NCBI RefSeq assembly: GCF_016907755.1
Contig: NZ_JAFBCN010000001.1
Span: 4,650,001 to 4,714,000, forward strand
From: Cellulosimicrobium cellulans
Lineage (GTDB): Bacteria > Actinomycetota > Actinomycetes > Actinomycetales > Cellulomonadaceae
Length of the DNA stretch: 64,000 bases
Direction of reading: 5' to 3'
Both the position numbers and the translations under genes were made by a program. The notes beneath the pieces were generated by a model that was given only the letters and a program-made list of their open reading frames with translations, ran no database searches and was not told where the DNA came from. How positions within the stretch are numbered: position 1 is the first letter of the stretch; each line of letters starts with the position of its first letter. Below, piece after piece: positions 25,233 through 33,427 of this stretch.

Positions 25233-25272
25233 ACGGACGGGGCCGGCGCCCGACGGTGCCGGCCCCGTCCGT
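25233..25272 (+). terminator. Second terminator hairpin after hsp20
   Basis: A perfect 15-bp stem (ACGGACGGGGCCGGC and its complement) with a 10-base loop. Together with the hairpin 40 bp earlier it forms a tandem terminator isolating hsp20 from the next gene. Confidence 0.7.
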
Positions 25273-25341
25273 CTGCCCATGGGGACATCTCCCCACGGAT
25301 GGGCCGAATCAGGGGCGTATCGGTCGGCTAGCCTTCCCGCC

Positions 25342-25929
25342 ATGCCGAGCATCACGCCTCCGGGCCAGCCCGTGCCCCCGCCCGCCCCCGGCCCCCGTGC
25401 GCTCCGGAGCGCCGCCACCGCGGTGGCCCTCGCGCTCGCGCTCGCCGCGTGCTCCGGCGACACGGGTGGGGACGGGCCGACGCCGGTCGCCGTCGGGGCG
25501 GAGGAGTACCAGCCGGTCCTCGAGGCGCGGCTCCCCGTCCCCGGGTCCGCCGAGGACGAGGTCTCGCTCGGGCTGGTGTCGCTCGTCGCCGAGGGTTCCA
25601 CGGTCGAGCTGCGCGTCCTCATGACGCCGCGCTTCGCCGACCCCGACGCGGAGAAGCCCGAGGAGCACTCGGCGTACGACATGCTCGGGCACGACCACAA
25701 CCCGACGATCGTCGACGTGGACGCGCTCACCGAGTACGACCTCATCTCGACCGGCGGGACCGACCTCGCGACCGACGTGGTCGCGGCGAAGACCGTGAAC
25801 GGGCGCCCGCTCCTGTACCAGGCCTGGTTCCCGCGCCCCGCGGGGGACCCGGTCGCCGTCGACGTGCGGCTCCACGAGTCGTGGCCTCCGTTCGAGGACG
25901 TCCCGGTGACGTACGAGGTCGAGGAGTGA
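25342..25929 (+). CDS. lipoprotein sharing a domain with the downstream OmpA-like protein
   Basis: A 195-residue lipoprotein: a Pro-rich n-region, an Ala/Leu core and lipobox LALAAC (Cys37). The mature part is a single beta-rich domain with the landmarks LRVLMTPRF, SAYDM, IVDVDALTEYDL, and the C-terminal WPPFEDVPV. These landmarks recur in the same order in the last ~140 residues of the OmpA-like protein encoded next (LRVQLTPL, SVYDL, AVDPYALVSYE, WPTFEDVPL). The pair therefore arose by duplication. The stop overlaps the next GTG start. An extracytoplasmic partnership of the two proteins is inferred. Confidence 0.82.
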   Translation: MPSITPPGQPVPPPAPGPRALRSAATAVALALALAACSGDTGGDGPTPVAVGAEEYQPVLEARLPVPGSAEDEVSLGLVSLVAEGSTVELRVLMTPRFADPDAEKPEEHSAYDMLGHDHNPTIVDVDALTEYDLISTGGTDLATDVVAAKTVNGRPLLYQAWFPRPAGDPVAVDVRLHESWPPFEDVPVTYEVEE

Positions 25930-27080
25930 GCCGCGTGCGCCACGCCGCCGTCGCGTCGCTCGCCGCGGTCGTCGTGACGACGACCCTGCTCGCGGCCGCC
26001 GCGACCCCGGCGTCCGCGGAGGACGATCCCGGCACCGACCCGACGCCCGACGTCCCCGGGATCGACGCGCTCACCCTCGACGACCTCGGCGGGCCTCCCA
26101 GCCGCGAGTCGCTCGACAAGGCCGTCCGGCACTTCGACCCCGGCGTCGCCACGACCTTCGAGACCGCGGGCGCCGTCACGTCCTTCGAGTACGTCGAGGT
26201 CGAGGAGGACGAGGTCGTCGTCACGCTCGAGACGGACGTGCTGTTCGACGTCGGCTCCGCCGAGCTGTCCGACGCGGCGGTGCAGCGCGTCCAGGAGGTC
26301 GCCGCCGACCTGCCCGACGGCGTGACCGCGAGCGTCGCGGGCCACACCGACTCCGTCGGCGAGGAGGCGGACAACCTCGACCTGTCGCAGCGCCGGGCGC
26401 AGGCGGTCGCCGCGGCCGCCGCAGCGGTGCGCCCCGACGTCGCGTTCGACGCGGTGGGCCACGGGGAGTCGCAGCTCAAGGTCGAGGAGGGCGGCGACGA
26501 CGTGGCCGACGACCGCGCCCAGAACCGGCGGGTCGAGCTGCGCTACTCGGGCACCACACCCGGCGAGGGCGGGATCGAGATCGAGGAGCACGAGCTCACC
26601 CCCGTCGACGCCGACCACGTCCCCGCCGACGGGCCCCGGATCGACCTCGTCGAGGACGGTGAGACGGTCGTGGAGAAGACCGTCGTCGTGCCGAACGACG
26701 AGGGCCGCGAGGAGCGCGTGCGCGTGGCGGTCGAGCCGATCGTCGTGCGCGGCCCGGTGATGCGGCTCCGCGTCCAGCTCACGCCGCTCGACCCGGTCGA
26801 CGGGGAGACGGACCGGATCTCCGTGTACGACCTCACGGGCCGGGGCGAGCTGCACCCCTCCGCCGTCGACCCGTACGCGCTCGTCTCCTACGAGCCCGTG
26901 CGCGGCAGCGGCGCGCGCGAGCTGGAGAGCGACCCGATCTTCGTGCGGACCGCGGTCGGGCAGACCGCGCGGTACGAGGTGTACCTGCCGCGGCCGCTCG
27001 ACGACTCGCTGACGTCGCTCTACGTGAACGTCGCGCCGACGTGGCCGACGTTCGAGGACGTCCCGCTCATCCGGGACTGA
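25926..27080 (+). CDS. OmpA family protein (exported, peptidoglycan-binding domain)
   Basis: A 384-residue protein with an N-terminal signal peptide (ends ATPASA-E). Residues ~95-205 are an OmpA C-like peptidoglycan-binding domain: VLFDVGSAELSDAA, ASVAGHTDSVG (conserved Asp), NLDLSQRRAQAV and QNRRVELRY. The remaining ~140 residues repeat the domain of the preceding lipoprotein. In Gram-positive actinomycetes such proteins bind wall peptidoglycan rather than an outer membrane. The GTG start overlaps the lipoprotein stop (GTGA), so the two are co-translated. Confidence 0.88.
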   Translation: MSRVRHAAVASLAAVVVTTTLLAAAATPASAEDDPGTDPTPDVPGIDALTLDDLGGPPSRESLDKAVRHFDPGVATTFETAGAVTSFEYVEVEEDEVVVTLETDVLFDVGSAELSDAAVQRVQEVAADLPDGVTASVAGHTDSVGEEADNLDLSQRRAQAVAAAAAAVRPDVAFDAVGHGESQLKVEEGGDDVADDRAQNRRVELRYSGTTPGEGGIEIEEHELTPVDADHVPADGPRIDLVEDGETVVEKTVVVPNDEGREERVRVAVEPIVVRGPVMRLRVQLTPLDPVDGETDRISVYDLTGRGELHPSAVDPYALVSYEPVRGSGARELESDPIFVRTAVGQTARYEVYLPRPLDDSLTSLYVNVAPTWPTFEDVPLIRD

Positions 27081-27204
27081 GGTCCTTTCACCCGTCAGGG
27101 CTCTCCCGTAACGGGTTCGGGGTGGTTACCGTTCACACCACGCCCGCAGGGGCCCGGCCCGATCCGTCGACGTCGACGTGGCGGCCGCGAGACGAGGACG
27201 ACGC

Positions 27205-27939
27205 ATGGCCCTGAGATTCAACCCTCCGCCCGGCTGGCCGACAGCACCTGAGGAGTGGCGTCCCGACACCGGCTGGACCCCGGACCCGACATGGCCCTCC
27301 GCTCCGGAGGGCTGGACGTTCTGGGTCGACGAGACCGTCGCGCTGCCGGTCTCTGCACCGACGACCGGGCCGCGGCGGGGACGCCGAGCGGCGCTCCTCA
27401 CCGCCGCCGGTGTGGCGCTGTTCGTCGTCGGGCTGCTGATCGGGCAGGGGAACGCCGGCCGGACGCTGGACGAGGCGAGGACGCTCGTCGCGCAGGCCAC
27501 CGACGAGCGCGACGCGGTCGACGACGAGCGCATGCAGCTCGAGACGGAGCGCACCGCGCTGGAGGACCAGCTCGCCGCGGCCGAGGCGACGCAGACCGCG
27601 CTGGACGAAAGGGCGACCGCGTTGCAGACGTCGGAGGCGGACGTCACCACTCGCGAAGGAGCCGTCGCCACGCTCGAGGCCGACCTCGCCGCACGCCTGT
27701 CGGACGTGGAGGGCCGTGAGACCGCCGTCGCGCAGGCAGAGGCATCCAACGCAGCCGCGAGCCGGTCGCAGAACCAGTCGAGCCCTCCCGCGGGGATCGC
27801 CGACACCGGGACGAGCACGTCCACCTACTACCAGAACTGCGACGCCGTCCGCGCCGCGGGCGCGGCCCCGCTGCACCGCGGAGATCCCGGGTACGCACCC
27901 AAGCTCGACCGCGACGGCGACGGGATCGCCTGCGAGTAG
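27205..27939 (+). CDS. membrane-anchored coiled-coil protein with Excalibur calcium-binding domain
   Basis: A 244-residue protein. The N-terminal ~45 residues are Trp/Pro-rich with repeated PPGWPTAPEEW / DPTWPSAPEGW units, like other actinobacterial surface proteins. One membrane segment is at residues ~65-85 (AALLTAAGVALFVVGLLIG). A long coiled coil follows (residues ~90-185, rich in E, A, R, L). The last ~37 residues are an Excalibur domain: YYQNCDAVRAAGAAPLHRGD then the Ca-binding loop LDRDGDGIACE. ATG at 27205 is the first good start. A surface-linked role is inferred. Confidence 0.87.
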   Translation: MALRFNPPPGWPTAPEEWRPDTGWTPDPTWPSAPEGWTFWVDETVALPVSAPTTGPRRGRRAALLTAAGVALFVVGLLIGQGNAGRTLDEARTLVAQATDERDAVDDERMQLETERTALEDQLAAAEATQTALDERATALQTSEADVTTREGAVATLEADLAARLSDVEGRETAVAQAEASNAAASRSQNQSSPPAGIADTGTSTSTYYQNCDAVRAAGAAPLHRGDPGYAPKLDRDGDGIACE

Positions 27940-27943
27940 ACCC

Positions 27944-28453
27944 TCAGCCCTCGTCCGAGCCGGCACGGCCCAGGAAGGACCGCAGGGCCTCGGTGACCAG
28001 CGCGTGGTCGTCGCCCTGGGCGAGCCCCGACACGGTCACGACGCCGACGATCCCGACGCCCTCGACGCGCACCGGGAAGGCTCCGCCGTGGGCGGCGAAC
28101 TCCTGCAGCGGGAGCTGGTGCTGGTCGGCGAACGTCGTCCCCTTGGCACGGGCGCGCAGGCCCACGAGGTACGACGACGCCCCGAACCGCTCGACGACCC
28201 GCACCTTGCGCTCGACCCAGGAGTCGTTGTCCGGGGTCGTGCCCTCGCGCGCGGCGTGGAACACCTGCTGCGGGCCCTTGCGGACGTCGATCGTCACGGG
28301 CAGGTCGCGCTCGTCGGCGAGCTCGACGAGGAGGCAGCCGAGCCGCCAGGCGTCGTCGTGCGTGAAGGCGCGGAGCACGAGGTCACGCTCGTCCGCCTCG
28401 ACGGAGGCGATGAGGGCGGCGAGGTCGTCGGGCGTCGTCGTCATGCCGCTCAT
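27944..28453 (-). CDS. UPF0303 / heme-degrading domain-containing protein
   Basis: A 169-residue soluble protein of the UPF0303 branch of the GlcG/HbpS-like (DUF336) fold. Typical features are DDAWRLGCLLVELADERDLPVTIDV, the W-x-x-R-K stretch SWVERKVRVVERFG, and the C-terminal AAHGGAFPVRVEGVGIVGVVTVSGL with QGDDHALV. DUF336 relatives bind heme or cobalamin and some act in redox stress. A precise function for this branch is not known. Two ATGs are possible (28453 and 28444). It is divergent from the ADP-ribosylglycohydrolase gene, with 17 bp between starts. Confidence 0.88.
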   Translation of the reverse strand: MSGMTTTPDDLAALIASVEADERDLVLRAFTHDDAWRLGCLLVELADERDLPVTIDVRKGPQQVFHAAREGTTPDNDSWVERKVRVVERFGASSYLVGLRARAKGTTFADQHQLPLQEFAAHGGAFPVRVEGVGIVGVVTVSGLAQGDDHALVTEALRSFLGRAGSDEG

Positions 28454-28470
28454 CGTGGCACGATCACGCC

Positions 28471-29841
28471 GTGACGACGACGCCCCCTGCCCGCGAACCC
28501 CTCGACCCGCTCGGCTTCTCCCTCCTCGACCGCGCGTCGGGCGTGCTGCTCGCCCAGGCGGCGGGCGACGCGCTCGGGGTGCCGTACGAGTTCGCGCAGC
28601 CGCCCGGCCCGGGGCAGCCGGAGGCGGCAGCGGTCATGCGTGGCGGCGGCCTCGGCCCGTACGCGCCGGGCGAATGGAGCGACGACACGCAGATGTCCGT
28701 GTGCGTCGCGCGGGTCACGGCCGCCCACGACGTGCTCTCCCCCGTCCCGGACGCGTTCGGCGCGACGCCGCTCGACGCTGTCGCGGCCGCGTTCGAGGCG
28801 TGGCGCACCGGGGGCGCGACCGACGTCGGGGCGCAGACCGCCGCCGTGCTGCGCGACGCCGCCGCCCGCCGGGGACCGGCGGCGACACGCCTGCGCGAGG
28901 CGTCCGCCGCGCTGCACGCGGCGACCGGTCGCACGGCCGGGAACGGCGCGCTCATGCGCACGGGCGTCGTCGGGCTGGTGGCCCTCGACGACCGGGACGC
29001 GACCGCCCGCGCGGCCCGGGCCGTCGCGGAGATCACGCACACCGACCCGCTCGCCGCCGAGTCGTGCGTGCTCTGGTCGGAGGCGGTGCGCGTCGCGGTG
29101 ACCGAGCAGCGGCTCGACGTGCGCGCGGGCCTCGACCTCCTCGACCCGAGCGCGGCGGCGCGCTGGTCCGCGTGGATCGCCGACGCCGAGCTCGCGCGGC
29201 CCACGGCCGACCTGCGGCAGAACGGCTTCACCGTCACCGCGCTCCAGGCGGCGTGGCACGCCATCGCGACGACCTCGGCGCCGCAGGGTTCGACGTTCGC
29301 CCACCGCGACCACCTCGCGGCGGCGCTCCAGGCCGCCGTCTCGATCGGTGGCGACACCGACACGGTCGCCGCCATCGCCGGCGCCCTGCTCGGTGCGTGC
29401 TACGGAGCCCGGGCCGTGCCGTACGAGTGGGCGCGGGCCGTCCACGGCTGGCCCGGGATCGCGCGGCGCCAGCTCACCGCGCTCGCCCGGCACACCGCGC
29501 AGGGCGGCCTCGTCCGCGCGGGCGCGCTCGCGCCGGCCGACGCCGAGCCGGTGCGCACGCAGTTCTGCCCGCTGTGCGGGACGCTCGTCGGCTGGAACCC
29601 CCGCTACCCGCGGCACGTGTGCGCGTGGTGCCAGGCCGACGTCACCGACGAGGCGGGTCGAGCGGTGTCGCTGACCAACGTGGACTTCGGCGGCGGCTAC
29701 CAGGCGCACTACCTCGACCGCTCCCCCGCGTCCGACGCGGTGCGGAGCGGGCGCGTCTGGATCGGCGGCGTCGAGCACCAGGCGCGCGACGCCCGCTTCG
29801 GCGGGATCGTCGTCGAGCCCCTGGACGAGCCGTCGTCCTGA
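28471..29841 (+). CDS. ADP-ribosylglycohydrolase family protein with C-terminal zinc ribbon
   Basis: A 456-residue protein. Residues ~20-340 are a DraG/ARH-type hydrolase that removes ADP-ribose from proteins or small molecules. The metal-binding motifs are GDALGVPYEF, EWSDDTQMS, GNGALMRTG, and SIGGDTDTVAAIAGALLGA. Residues ~365-456 are an extra domain: a zinc ribbon (CPLCG-x15-CAWC) followed by a conserved-looking VDFGGGYQAHYLDRS...GRVWIGGVEHQARDARFGGIVV region. The fusion suggests that the ribbon domain directs the hydrolase to a target. GTG start. It is followed by a perfect palindrome. Confidence 0.9.
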   Translation: MTTTPPAREPLDPLGFSLLDRASGVLLAQAAGDALGVPYEFAQPPGPGQPEAAAVMRGGGLGPYAPGEWSDDTQMSVCVARVTAAHDVLSPVPDAFGATPLDAVAAAFEAWRTGGATDVGAQTAAVLRDAAARRGPAATRLREASAALHAATGRTAGNGALMRTGVVGLVALDDRDATARAARAVAEITHTDPLAAESCVLWSEAVRVAVTEQRLDVRAGLDLLDPSAAARWSAWIADAELARPTADLRQNGFTVTALQAAWHAIATTSAPQGSTFAHRDHLAAALQAAVSIGGDTDTVAAIAGALLGACYGARAVPYEWARAVHGWPGIARRQLTALARHTAQGGLVRAGALAPADAEPVRTQFCPLCGTLVGWNPRYPRHVCAWCQADVTDEAGRAVSLTNVDFGGGYQAHYLDRSPASDAVRSGRVWIGGVEHQARDARFGGIVVEPLDEPSS

Positions 29842-29843
29842 CG

Positions 29844-29905
29844 CGCCGAACCCGGGGTCGTTCCCCAGCGCGAGCGTGCGCTGGGGAACGACCCCGGGTT
29901 CGGCG
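29844..29905. terminator. Perfect 28-bp inverted repeat between converging genes
   Basis: Arms 29844-29871 and 29878-29905 are exact reverse complements with a 6-base loop (GAGCGT). The element fits tightly between the stops of the converging ADP-ribosylglycohydrolase and phosphatase genes and should terminate both. Its ends (CCGAAC...GTTCGG, internal AACGAC) resemble the 57-bp palindromic family elsewhere in the window. Confidence 0.85.
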
Positions 29906-29911
29906 GCGGGC

Positions 29912-32059
29912 TCAGCCGCAGGAGACCGCCGGGTAGGTGACGTCCTGCGCGGAGGAGCCGACGCCGTCGGAGAGAGCGCCCGACACCGTGACGGAGCCGG
30001 CCTCGGCCGCGACGGACCGCGTCGAGAACGACTGGTACGCGGCCTTGCCCGGCGCGATCGCCGCGAACGTCCGCGTGCCGAACGGCGTCGCGAGCGTGAC
30101 GTCGGCAGGAACGTCCCCCGTGTTCGTCGCGCGGACCGCGACGTACGCCGTGCCGGCGAGGCAGCGCGCGCTGGTCTCGACGTCGAGCACCGGGCCGGTG
30201 GCGGCCGGGTGCTCGACCGTGACCTCGTCGATCACGCGCTCGGTGTCGGTGACGTAGGTGGTGACGGTGAACGACGTCGGCGTGACGTCGACCTCGGCGT
30301 ACGTGGGCACCTGCGACTGGTCCCAGACCGCCGTCCACGGCTTCTGGCCGTCGTACGCGTAGTATTTCGACCCCGTCGAGGAGTTGCCCGTCACGTACAG
30401 CACCTGGCCGTCGGCCGGCGTCAGGACGTCGCCCGGCGCCGGAGCCGTCGCGGGCACGACCGGCGTCGTGCCCTCCATGAGGTACGACCGCGTGTAGATG
30501 TGGTCGTGCCCGGCCAGGACGACGTCGACGCCGAGCTCGGAGAACACCGGCGACAGCGCCTCGCGCAGCCGGACCACGTCGGCGTCGCGGGTGTGGAACG
30601 CCTGGCTGTACAGCGAGTGGTGGAACGTGACGACGACCCACTCGGCGTCGTCGCCCTGCTCCGCGACGACCTGGCGCAGGTACGCCTCCCGCTCGGCGAT
30701 GCCCGCGGGCGAGGACTCGTTGGAGTCGAGGGACACGAAGAGCACGCCGCCGTACGTGTACCAGTAGTCGCGCTGACCCTCGGTCGCGTTGGGCCGGGCG
30801 TAGTGCTGGTCGTACAGTGCGCTGCCCGCGTCGTGGTTGCCGACGTCCGGGGCGAAGCGCAGCGTGCGCATCGAGCGCGGGGCGAACAGCCCGGTGTACT
30901 GCTGGGTGTTGCCCGACGAGTCCACCTGGTCGCCGGCCGAGACGACGAACGCCGCGTCGGGGTGGCGCTCGTCGATCGTGCCCGCGTTCTGGAGCCAGCT
31001 CGCGGAGTCGCGCGCGGTGCTGCCGCTCGCGCCGATCTGGATGTCGCCGAGGAAGAGGAACGAGTACTCGTCGCCGAACGTGCCGGTGTCGAAGACGGCC
31101 GGCTCGGACCAGCCCGTCGTCGCGGAGCCGACCCGGTACACGTACTCCGAGTCCGGCTCGAGACCCGTCATCGTCGCGTGGTGGTAGGTCGCGCCGTCGG
31201 CGGACGGACCGCTCGCGGACGCCGACGAGCGCGCGTCGTCGGGCAGGTCGCCGCCCACCGCGTCCTCGGCGCGGGCCCACCGGACCTCGCCGTCGCCCGG
31301 CAGGTTCGCGAACCACGCGACGGTCGCCTGCGACTCGTCCGCCCCGACGCCCAGCGTCACGTCGCGCACCTCGCCGTGCGTCGGGACGAGCGAGCGGACG
31401 TCGAGGTAGATGTCCGAGCTGGTCGGCGCGTCCTGGTAGAGCGCGACCGAGATCGTGTTCTCGCCGGGCTCGAACGCGTCCGACGGGACGACGAACGTGC
31501 CCGTCACCGGGTCCGTGCGGCCGTTGCCGTGGTACTGCAGGTTCTCCGTGATCTCGCGGCCGTCGTCGCCCAGGCGCACGACCTCCTCGCCGTTCACGTA
31601 GACGATGACGGCGTCGTCGTAGACGATCTCGCCCTCGAACGCCGGGACGCCGTCGAGGTCCGCCGCGGTGAGCTCCACGTCGGTGCGGAAGAAGAACGTG
31701 GGGACGTCCGTCGTCGTTCCGGGGATGTACTGGGTCAGCAGGGTCGTGATCGGGAACGCGTCCCCGATGCCCGTCGCGGCGCCGCGCTTGGCGCCGAACG
31801 CGCCGGTCGCGGCCTTCCACGCCGAGTCGTCGAACGCGGTCGTGGTCCACACGCGCTGGTCCACGGCGGTCCCCGCCGGGTTCGTGTTGTCGTCGAGGTA
31901 GCGCCAGGTCGTGCCGGCCGTCGAGAGCAGGGACTCGTCGGCGGCGACCGTCGAGGTGGCGGTCGCGGCGACGAGCACCGTCCCCACCAGGGAGACGGCG
32001 AGCGCCGACGCCGCCGCGCGCGTCAGCGCGCCGGGCAGCCGGGAGGCGTGCGGGTTCAT
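29912..32059 (-). CDS. secreted metallophosphoesterase (purple acid phosphatase-like) with C-terminal module
   Basis: A 715-residue exported enzyme. A signal peptide (ends STVAA) precedes an N-terminal beta-sandwich (residues ~45-205, WRYLDDNTNP ... IYLDVRSLVPTHG). Next is a purple-acid-phosphatase N-terminal Fn3-like domain (WFANLPGDGEVRWARAED ... YVYRVGS), then the calcineurin-like metallophosphatase core: FLFLGDIQIG, VVSAGDQVDSSG, DVGNHDAG, TFHHSLY and AGHDHIY supply the metal ligands. Residues 631-715 are the same ~85-residue module seen in the M28 and GH43 proteins (RCLAGTAYVAVRATN ... AYQSF ... SCG). It probably releases phosphate from extracellular phosphoesters. Confidence 0.92.
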   Translation of the reverse strand: MNPHASRLPGALTRAAASALAVSLVGTVLVAATATSTVAADESLLSTAGTTWRYLDDNTNPAGTAVDQRVWTTTAFDDSAWKAATGAFGAKRGAATGIGDAFPITTLLTQYIPGTTTDVPTFFFRTDVELTAADLDGVPAFEGEIVYDDAVIVYVNGEEVVRLGDDGREITENLQYHGNGRTDPVTGTFVVPSDAFEPGENTISVALYQDAPTSSDIYLDVRSLVPTHGEVRDVTLGVGADESQATVAWFANLPGDGEVRWARAEDAVGGDLPDDARSSASASGPSADGATYHHATMTGLEPDSEYVYRVGSATTGWSEPAVFDTGTFGDEYSFLFLGDIQIGASGSTARDSASWLQNAGTIDERHPDAAFVVSAGDQVDSSGNTQQYTGLFAPRSMRTLRFAPDVGNHDAGSALYDQHYARPNATEGQRDYWYTYGGVLFVSLDSNESSPAGIAEREAYLRQVVAEQGDDAEWVVVTFHHSLYSQAFHTRDADVVRLREALSPVFSELGVDVVLAGHDHIYTRSYLMEGTTPVVPATAPAPGDVLTPADGQVLYVTGNSSTGSKYYAYDGQKPWTAVWDQSQVPTYAEVDVTPTSFTVTTYVTDTERVIDEVTVEHPAATGPVLDVETSARCLAGTAYVAVRATNTGDVPADVTLATPFGTRTFAAIAPGKAAYQSFSTRSVAAEAGSVTVSGALSDGVGSSAQDVTYPAVSCG

Positions 32060-32229
32060 GGGTTCCTTCGCAGGTCAGGGGTCCGCGCGGCGACGACCGT
32101 CGGACCACCGTGGCGGCGCCGGACCCGTGGTGGGAAGCGCTGTCACCGTACGGAGCCGGGGTGGCGCGCACCCGTCGTCCCGGTGAACGCCCGAGGACCG
32201 ACCGGCGAACACGGCGGGCGAGCGACCCC

Positions 32230-32565
32230 TCAGGAGATGACGAGGCTCGCGATCAGGCCGTCGCGCAGGAGGATCGTGAACGTCGCGGGCCCGTTGTACC
32301 CGTCTCCCGAGACCGTGAGGTCGAGCAGGACCTCGTCGGGAGTCGCGCCGTCGCGCAGCCCGGTCACGTCGAAGTGCGACCGCCTGCCGATGTTGTCGGT
32401 GCGGTCCCAGCCCGCGAGCTCGTCGTGCCCGCGGAACTGGCGTCCCCAGTCGTCGAGGAAGCCGTCGTCCGTGAACGCGGTGAGGAACCGCGCGGGGTCG
32501 CCCGCGTTGGTCGCGTCGACGAGCGTGCGCAGAGCGGGCGGGAGGTCGGGCGTCGTGTCGCTCAT
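32230..32565 (-). CDS. NTF2-like / SnoaL-type small protein
   Basis: A 111-residue cone-fold protein: LRTLVDATNAGDPARFLTAFTDDGFLDDWGRQFRGHDELAGW matches the NTF2-like superfamily (helical N-terminus, acidic F-x-D-D-G turn). The rest is the curved beta-sheet (GYNGPATFTILLRDGLIASLVI). ATG follows GGAGG. It lies 19 bp after the PaaX-like gene on the same strand and is probably the last gene of the kynurenine operon. Members range from isomerases and hydrolases to binding proteins; its substrate is unknown. Confidence 0.85.
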   Translation of the reverse strand: MSDTTPDLPPALRTLVDATNAGDPARFLTAFTDDGFLDDWGRQFRGHDELAGWDRTDNIGRRSHFDVTGLRDGATPDEVLLDLTVSGDGYNGPATFTILLRDGLIASLVIS

Positions 32566-32584
32566 GCCCTCCACTGTGCCCCCG

Positions 32585-33427
32585 TCACCGCCCGACGACG
32601 ACCCGGACGTGGTCCGCCGCCGCGTCGGCGAGGTCCGAGCGGAGGCCGTCGAACAGCGCGACGCTCGCCGCGCCGGGCCAGCCCGCGGGCAGCGCCGAGA
32701 GCGGCAGCCCCGGGTCGGCGTAAGGGATCGGCCTCCAGTCGTCGACCGCCCGCACCCACCGGGCGAACGCGGCACGGGGCGAGGTGTCCTCGCCGCCCGC
32801 CGGGACGTCGTCGTGCCGCGAGCCGCCGTGCCGGGTGAGGAAGTGGCGGTGCAGCGCGGCGACCCGGTCGAGGTCCCACCACCGCGCGGCGGAGTCGGCG
32901 AACGACCCGGCGACGCGGGGCGGCCCGGCCGCGAAGACCGTCGCGGCCTCGCGCACGCCCAGCCCGGCGAGGATCTCCTCGACCTCGTCCACGAGGTGAC
33001 CCGGCGCGATCCACAGGCCGTCCGCGACGGTGCCGGCACCGATCCACGCGAGGTGTCGCCGGAGCTGGTGGCGCACGGCGCGCTGCTCCTCCGGCAGCGA
33101 GTACGACACGAGGCACCACGCGTCGTCGTCGCCCTGCTGCCGGTAGGCGAAGATCCGCCGGTCGCCGCGCTCGAGCATCCGCCCCGCCTCGGGGGCGAGC
33201 CGGTACGCGGCGCGTCCGCCGACCGTCTCGGGGACCAGCAGCCCCTTGGCCTTGACGCGCGAGATCGCTCCGCGCGCCCCGACGGACGGGACGTCGAGCG
33301 CCCCCAGCAGCTCGACGAGGTCGGCCACCGCGACCACGCCGCCGAGGTCGCGCAGGTACAGCCCGACGACCGTGCGCAGCAGCGACGTCGTGCTCCCCGG
33401 GCGGGAGTCGAGGTCGTCGAGGATCAC
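32585..33427 (-). CDS. PaaX family transcriptional regulator
   Basis: A 280-residue regulator. The N-terminal winged helix (SLLRTVVGLYLRDLGGVVAVADLVELLGALDVPSVGARGAISRVKAKGLL) and the next segment (GGRAAYRLAPEAGRMLERGDRRIF) match PaaX. The middle Cas2-like domain has WCLVSYSLPEEQRAVRHQLRRHLAWIGAGTVADGLWIAP, and the C-terminal PaaX_C region has LHRHFLTRHGG ... RAVDDWRPIPYADPGLP. PaaX of E. coli represses phenylacetate catabolism and responds to an acyl-CoA. Here, GTGA overlap with kynureninase suggests control of tryptophan breakdown, perhaps sensing an aromatic CoA thioester. Confidence 0.88.
   Translation of the reverse strand: MILDDLDSRPGSTTSLLRTVVGLYLRDLGGVVAVADLVELLGALDVPSVGARGAISRVKAKGLLVPETVGGRAAYRLAPEAGRMLERGDRRIFAYRQQGDDDAWCLVSYSLPEEQRAVRHQLRRHLAWIGAGTVADGLWIAPGHLVDEVEEILAGLGVREAATVFAAGPPRVAGSFADSAARWWDLDRVAALHRHFLTRHGGSRHDDVPAGGEDTSPRAAFARWVRAVDDWRPIPYADPGLPLSALPAGWPGAASVALFDGLRSDLADAAADHVRVVVGR

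Noticed and set aside
25926-27080. Outer-membrane protein implying a Gram-negative source
   Set aside because: The OmpA-like domain binds peptidoglycan and occurs in Gram-positive actinomycetes. Codon use and neighbours are native.
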